In this document: positions 62,901 through 64,000 of the stretch, in pieces
Numbering within the stretch: position 1 is the stretch's first letter
Layout of the letters: the number at the start of each line of letters is the position of its first letter
NCBI GenBank assembly: GCA_903813345.2
Contig: CAIIXF020000001.1
Location: 9,585,598-9,649,597 of the forward strand
DNA from: Owenia fusiformis
Lineage: Eukaryota > Annelida > Polychaeta > Sabellida > Oweniidae
Direction of reading: 5' to 3'
Length of the DNA: 64,000 nt
The notes under the pieces: generated by a model
Told to the model about the DNA's origin: nothing
Seen by the model: only the letters and a program-made list of their open reading frames with translations
Database searches by the model: none
Made by a program: the position numbers and the translations under genes

Positions 62901-63826
62901 TACTACATTTGCATATATACTCAACTGTCACCAATGCAATAATTTATTGAGCTACTACATTTGCATATATACTCAACTGTCACCAATGCAATAATTTATT
63001 GAGCTACTACATTTGCATATATACTCAACTGTCACCAATGCAAGAATTTATTAAGCTTCTACGACACGGACACTATATATACATAAATTCAATTACCTTT
63101 CAAAAACTGAAGATGTATCATCATCATTTAAGGTGTATTAACATATATTTAAATGTTCAAAAAAGACACACAGTTTGTAAATACATTGAGAGACAAAATT
63201 CCATACCTCGTGTAGAAATGCTGTGGTGTGCTGCAGTAAGGGTTTCAAGTGAGGCAGACAGAAATGAGTCACTTCATGCATATTTGGGTCAACTAGTACC
63301 TCAAATGGTCTGCAAATATAAGATGACAAGGCATAAACATGCAAAATGTCACCACCTGCCATTTGTTACAGATGCTATGTTACAGACACTGAACACCAAC
63401 CGCTGTCCACAAAAAAGTTGGGAGTCTTGTGGTGGTGATATTAGAAACATAGTATATATCAAGCAATATCATAAGCATTTGAGCAATAGGGCACTACACC
63501 CTGTTCAAAATCAGAAAATGATGCACCGTCCTATTGAAAATCTCTACTTACTTAAAATCTGCAATAGAGCATGATAATATACATCAAGGCCTTATCTACA
63601 CAGCAATTGAACACATTTATCAGTTACTCACCCAACTGCAAATGCAATATTGAAAGCAGAGGTTGGAGTAGACAGGTAGTAATGGTATGTCTTCTTACGC
63701 ATATCTTGTGTATAAACAGTATCTACCAGATCCCCACAAGATACAGCTATCATATCACAGTCAACCGTAAACTCCAATTTCCATGTACAAGGCTCGGCAA
63801 AACTATCGATACATGGGAAACACAAC
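41582..63826 (-). CDS. TAF2: TAF2, TFIID subunit 2 (25 exons, 5' end outside window)
   Basis: Exons: 63826-63632, 63309-63207, 61445-61327, 61000-60887, 60709-60610, 60322-60122, 54476-54384, 54101-54040, 53777-53663, 53143-53034, 51049-50851, 50566-50447, 50256-50116, 49912-49802, 49102-49017, 48599-48483, 48189-48050, 47366-47297, 46668-46564, 46403-46304, 45836-45768, 44964-44794, 44002-43898, 43513-43417, 41898-41582. All junctions are GT-AG with matching phases and no frameshift, giving 1052 residues. Identity rests on many blocks typical of animal TAF2 ([47 protein letters not shown]) and the Lys/His-rich tail. TAF2 is the nuclear TFIID subunit that helps bind core promoter DNA at the initiator. 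Roughly 200 N-terminal residues lie beyond 64000. A GLOD5-like gene sits in the 60122-54476 intron. Confidence 0.95.
42430..43430 (-). repeat. 69-bp minisatellite built from a TAF2 exon/donor junction
   Basis: About 15 tandem units. Each carries the end of the TAF2 exon (PPIMTSNI), the donor ATAG/GTAAGATC and the first intron bases. Thirteen units keep GTAAG on the minus strand; the units near 42451 and 42585 have GGAAG. The unit is 23 codons (one is 22), so the frame is open for 326 codons from 43513 to 42533. The exon end used for the minimal TAF2 is 43417; using the next donor (43348) would add exactly 23 residues. Confidence 0.88.
45068..45098. repeat. (AAGT)n microsatellite
   Basis: About seven AAGT units followed by GGTATTTATTAG, in a TAF2 intron. 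Confidence 0.85.
45329..45534. mobile_element. MITE with CAGGCCCGTAGCCAGG ends
   Basis: Terminal inverted repeats CAGGCCCGTAGCC / GGCTACGGGCCTG with TGGCA on both sides (45324-45328 and 45535-45539), a possible 5-bp or longer target duplication. The interior has C-rich runs. A degraded relative is at 49541-49719. Confidence 0.75.
45768..50566 (-). CDS. TAF2: TAF2 HEAT-like helical region (exons 12-21)
   Basis: Exons 50566-50447 to 45836-45768. Helical repeats typical of the TAF2 C-terminal domain, including [57 protein letters not shown] and [13 protein letters not shown]. Seen in the sequence: every exon joins in frame and no premature stop occurs. In TFIID this part contacts other subunits. 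Confidence 0.9.
46990..47096 (+). repeat. GTCACCAC dispersed repeat, copy 3
   Basis: Short copy: GCAAAATGTCACCACCTGCC to TTCTGGTGGTGACAT, in a TAF2 intron. Confidence 0.55.
48664..48740 (-). repeat. tRNA-like SINE/MITE fragment
   Basis: On the minus strand an A-box-like TAGCTCAGGCAG (to about 48723) is followed by a perfect B box GGTTCGATCC (48692-48683) at tRNA-like spacing. The ends GTCAGCCAGTCCA and TGGACTGAC are inverted. The cloverleaf is not complete, so this is a tRNA-derived repeat head and not a functional tRNA. Confidence 0.4.
48848..48963 (+). repeat. GTCACCAC dispersed repeat, copy 4
   Basis: Diverged copy with TGTTACCGCCTGCC and AAAAAGTTGGAGACTATAA, in a TAF2 intron. Confidence 0.45.
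49541..49719. mobile_element. degraded relative of the 45329 MITE
   Basis: Shares the interior words CAAAAATTCTTTCAAAA, GCAGTTTTCACCATTTTGAG and the flanking C-runs with 45329-45534, but the terminal repeats are eroded (GGCCATGGGCC). Confidence 0.6.
50851..54476 (-). CDS. TAF2: TAF2 middle region (exons 7-11)
   Basis: Exons 54476-54384, 54101-54040, 53777-53663, 53143-53034 and 51049-50851. They cover the end of the helical part ([13 protein letters not shown]), the Ig-like beta domain ([31 protein letters not shown]) and the conserved block [13 protein letters not shown] to [12 protein letters not shown]. The donor at 54040 is placed two bases after TGG so that the next exon continues WVCQSG in frame. 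The junction with 60122 (LLTQ/VFNK) shows no missing exon across the 5.6-kb intron. Confidence 0.9.
52632..53012 (+). repeat. GTCACCAC dispersed repeat, copy 5, split by insertion
   Basis: The left part (GGCATTAACATAACAGAATG, 52640 region) and the right part (TGTTACAGATGCTGAACACC onward, 52918-53012) are separated by the 52690-52925 repeat, so the second family landed inside the first. Confidence 0.5.
52690..52925. repeat. dispersed repeat shared with 14045-14330
   Basis: Reverse-complement relative of the copy in the innexin locus. Insertion inside an older repeat shows that it was mobile. Confidence 0.55.
54477..58299. other. large TAF2 intron, left part
   Basis: No gene recognised. Short AT-rich repeats lie near 54720-54810 (ACACATTATTACTATATATT twice). 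ORFs at 55750-56735 and 57405-57593 show no family features. Confidence 0.45.
58300..58692 (+). CDS. GLOD5: glyoxalase domain-containing protein 5-like (VOC fold)
   Basis: A single-exon ORF of 130 residues. One vicinal-oxygen-chelate (glyoxalase/bleomycin resistance/dioxygenase) domain: [53 protein letters not shown]. Putative metal ligands are H12, H55 and E125. The sequence follows vertebrate GLOD5 and bacterial YaeR-type proteins along its whole length; the substrate is not established. It lies in a TAF2 intron on the opposite strand. It has no intron of its own in the coding part, so it is a retrocopy, an intron-loss form or an old bacterial acquisition; an upstream non-coding exon cannot be excluded. 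The ATG at 58306 (codon 3) is an alternative start. Confidence 0.88.
   Translation: MRMEILIDHIDHIVLTVVDMDKTINFYTDVLGMTVTTFKGTRKALAFGQSKINLHQAGKEFEPKARSPTPGSTDLCFITKTPIDAVIDRLKDLGIPIEEGPVERTGAHGTILSVYIRDPDGNLIELSNYV
59728..59822 (+). repeat. GTCACCAC dispersed repeat, copy 6
   Basis: GGCATATTAACATGCAAAAT, TGCCATTTGTTACAGATGCT and ATGTCACCACATG, in the TAF2 intron beside GLOD5. Confidence 0.5.
59905..60040. repeat. ~29-bp minisatellite, five units
   Basis: Five imperfect units of the form TATGGTAATTCCTCAG followed by TTTTTCTCCATA. It lies about 80 bp from the TAF2 donor at 60122 but does not include it. Confidence 0.8.
60122..63826 (-). CDS. TAF2: TAF2 M1-aminopeptidase-like region (exons 1-6 in window)
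   Basis: Exons 63826-63632, 63309-63207, 61445-61327, 61000-60887, 60709-60610 and 60322-60122. The fold is that of M1 peptidases ([20 protein letters not shown], then the helix [11 protein letters not shown]). The zinc motif HExxH is absent: the corresponding helix reads AEAIA, as expected for TAF2, which has no peptidase activity. The first in-window exon begins in phase 2, so the codon before LCFPCIDS is split with an exon outside the window. Confidence 0.92.
60424..60592. mobile_element. small MITE with CGGTCAC ends
   Basis: CTGCGGTCACTTTTGATC on the left and its inverted partner ATGTGACCGAGGC on the right. The interior GGCTGTAGCTTCCCA and GCAGCATAAAA recur at 53583-53632, which is a second, partial copy. 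Confidence 0.5.
61441..63055 (-). repeat. two-phase minisatellite (49 bp, then 52 bp) grown from a TAF2 acceptor
   Basis: The left block (61441-62155) has about 14 units of 49 bp. On the minus strand each unit reads TTCTTTTGTAG/GCATTTGAGT, a copy of the real acceptor and first codons of the TAF2 exon at 61445. The right block (62160-63055) has about 17 related units of 51-52 bp in which the acceptor is changed. The array fills most of the intron between the exons at 63207 and 61445. Confidence 0.88.
63331..63443 (+). repeat. GTCACCAC dispersed repeat, copy 7
   Basis: The best preserved copy: ATGCAAAATGTCACCACC, TGCCATTTGTTACAGATGCT, CCACAAAAAAGTTGGGAG and GTGGTGGTGA. It lies 20 bp from the TAF2 exon at 63309. 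Confidence 0.55.
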
Positions 63827-64000
63827 CTGAAAAGAGAATTTACATTATTTATATGGTCCGATCGAACACATATGCAAAAGTGCTAAAGGGTTGAAGAAGA
63901 GGGACTGATTTAATTTTGAGCTCATCTTCCTCATGTTCGTTATCCAATCAGAGTGCCAAATCAATTCGTTATGCATCATTTATATTAAAGTTTTATTAGG

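Noticed and set aside
61441-63055. CRISPR-like regular repeats
   Set aside because: Units are contiguous without unique spacers, in an animal intron, and derive from a splice acceptor.

Overview
The window is nuclear DNA of an invertebrate animal: AT-rich, intron-rich (every intron called here is GT-AG) and full of MITE-like repeats. The innexin gap-junction gene, a Ly6-type GPI protein gene and an animal TAF2 gene suggest a spiralian (mollusc, annelid, brachiopod or relative), but I cannot name the species. No rRNA, CRISPR or bacterial features were seen.

Layout. (1) 1-2700: palindromic and foldback repeats, no gene. (2) 2702-7002, +: a three-exon gene for a secreted, GPI-anchored ten-cysteine Ly6/three-finger protein. 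Its introns hold two MITEs and a 72-bp minisatellite made of copies of its own exon-2/intron-2 junction. (3) 7243-8680: a 30-bp satellite, 48 units without an indel. (4) 9356-35464, +: an innexin locus with nine separate 145-nt first exons. Each encodes the N-terminal helix and first membrane segment, and each ends at the same codon and phase. They are followed by a single pair of shared exons at 34175-34828 and 35055-35464. This is the architecture of an alternative-first-exon cluster (as in protocadherin or UGT1 loci), giving up to nine 402-residue channels that differ only in the gate and TM1. (5) 24066-31246: a complete 7181-bp DNA transposon in the large innexin intron, with perfect 30-bp terminal inverted repeats, a 5-bp ACATT target duplication and two intact convergent genes. 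One encodes a 1026-aa transposase candidate of the DUF6589-like kind; the other a 191-aa protein with a MADS-box-like segment. (6) 32520-34006: two copies of a foldback repeat. (7) 41582 to the right edge, -: TAF2, the TFIID subunit, 25 exons (1052 residues), its 5' end lying beyond the window. A single-exon GLOD5-like glyoxalase gene sits on the opposite strand in one of its introns (58300-58692).

The main candidate new systems are the innexin first-exon array and the two-gene transposon. A third theme links separate genes: three minisatellites (Ly6 exon-2 donor, TAF2 penultimate-exon donor, TAF2 early acceptor) have grown out of splice junctions, so every unit carries a decoy splice site. 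In two of them the unit is a multiple of three and stays open, so donor choice could add repeats to the protein in frame.
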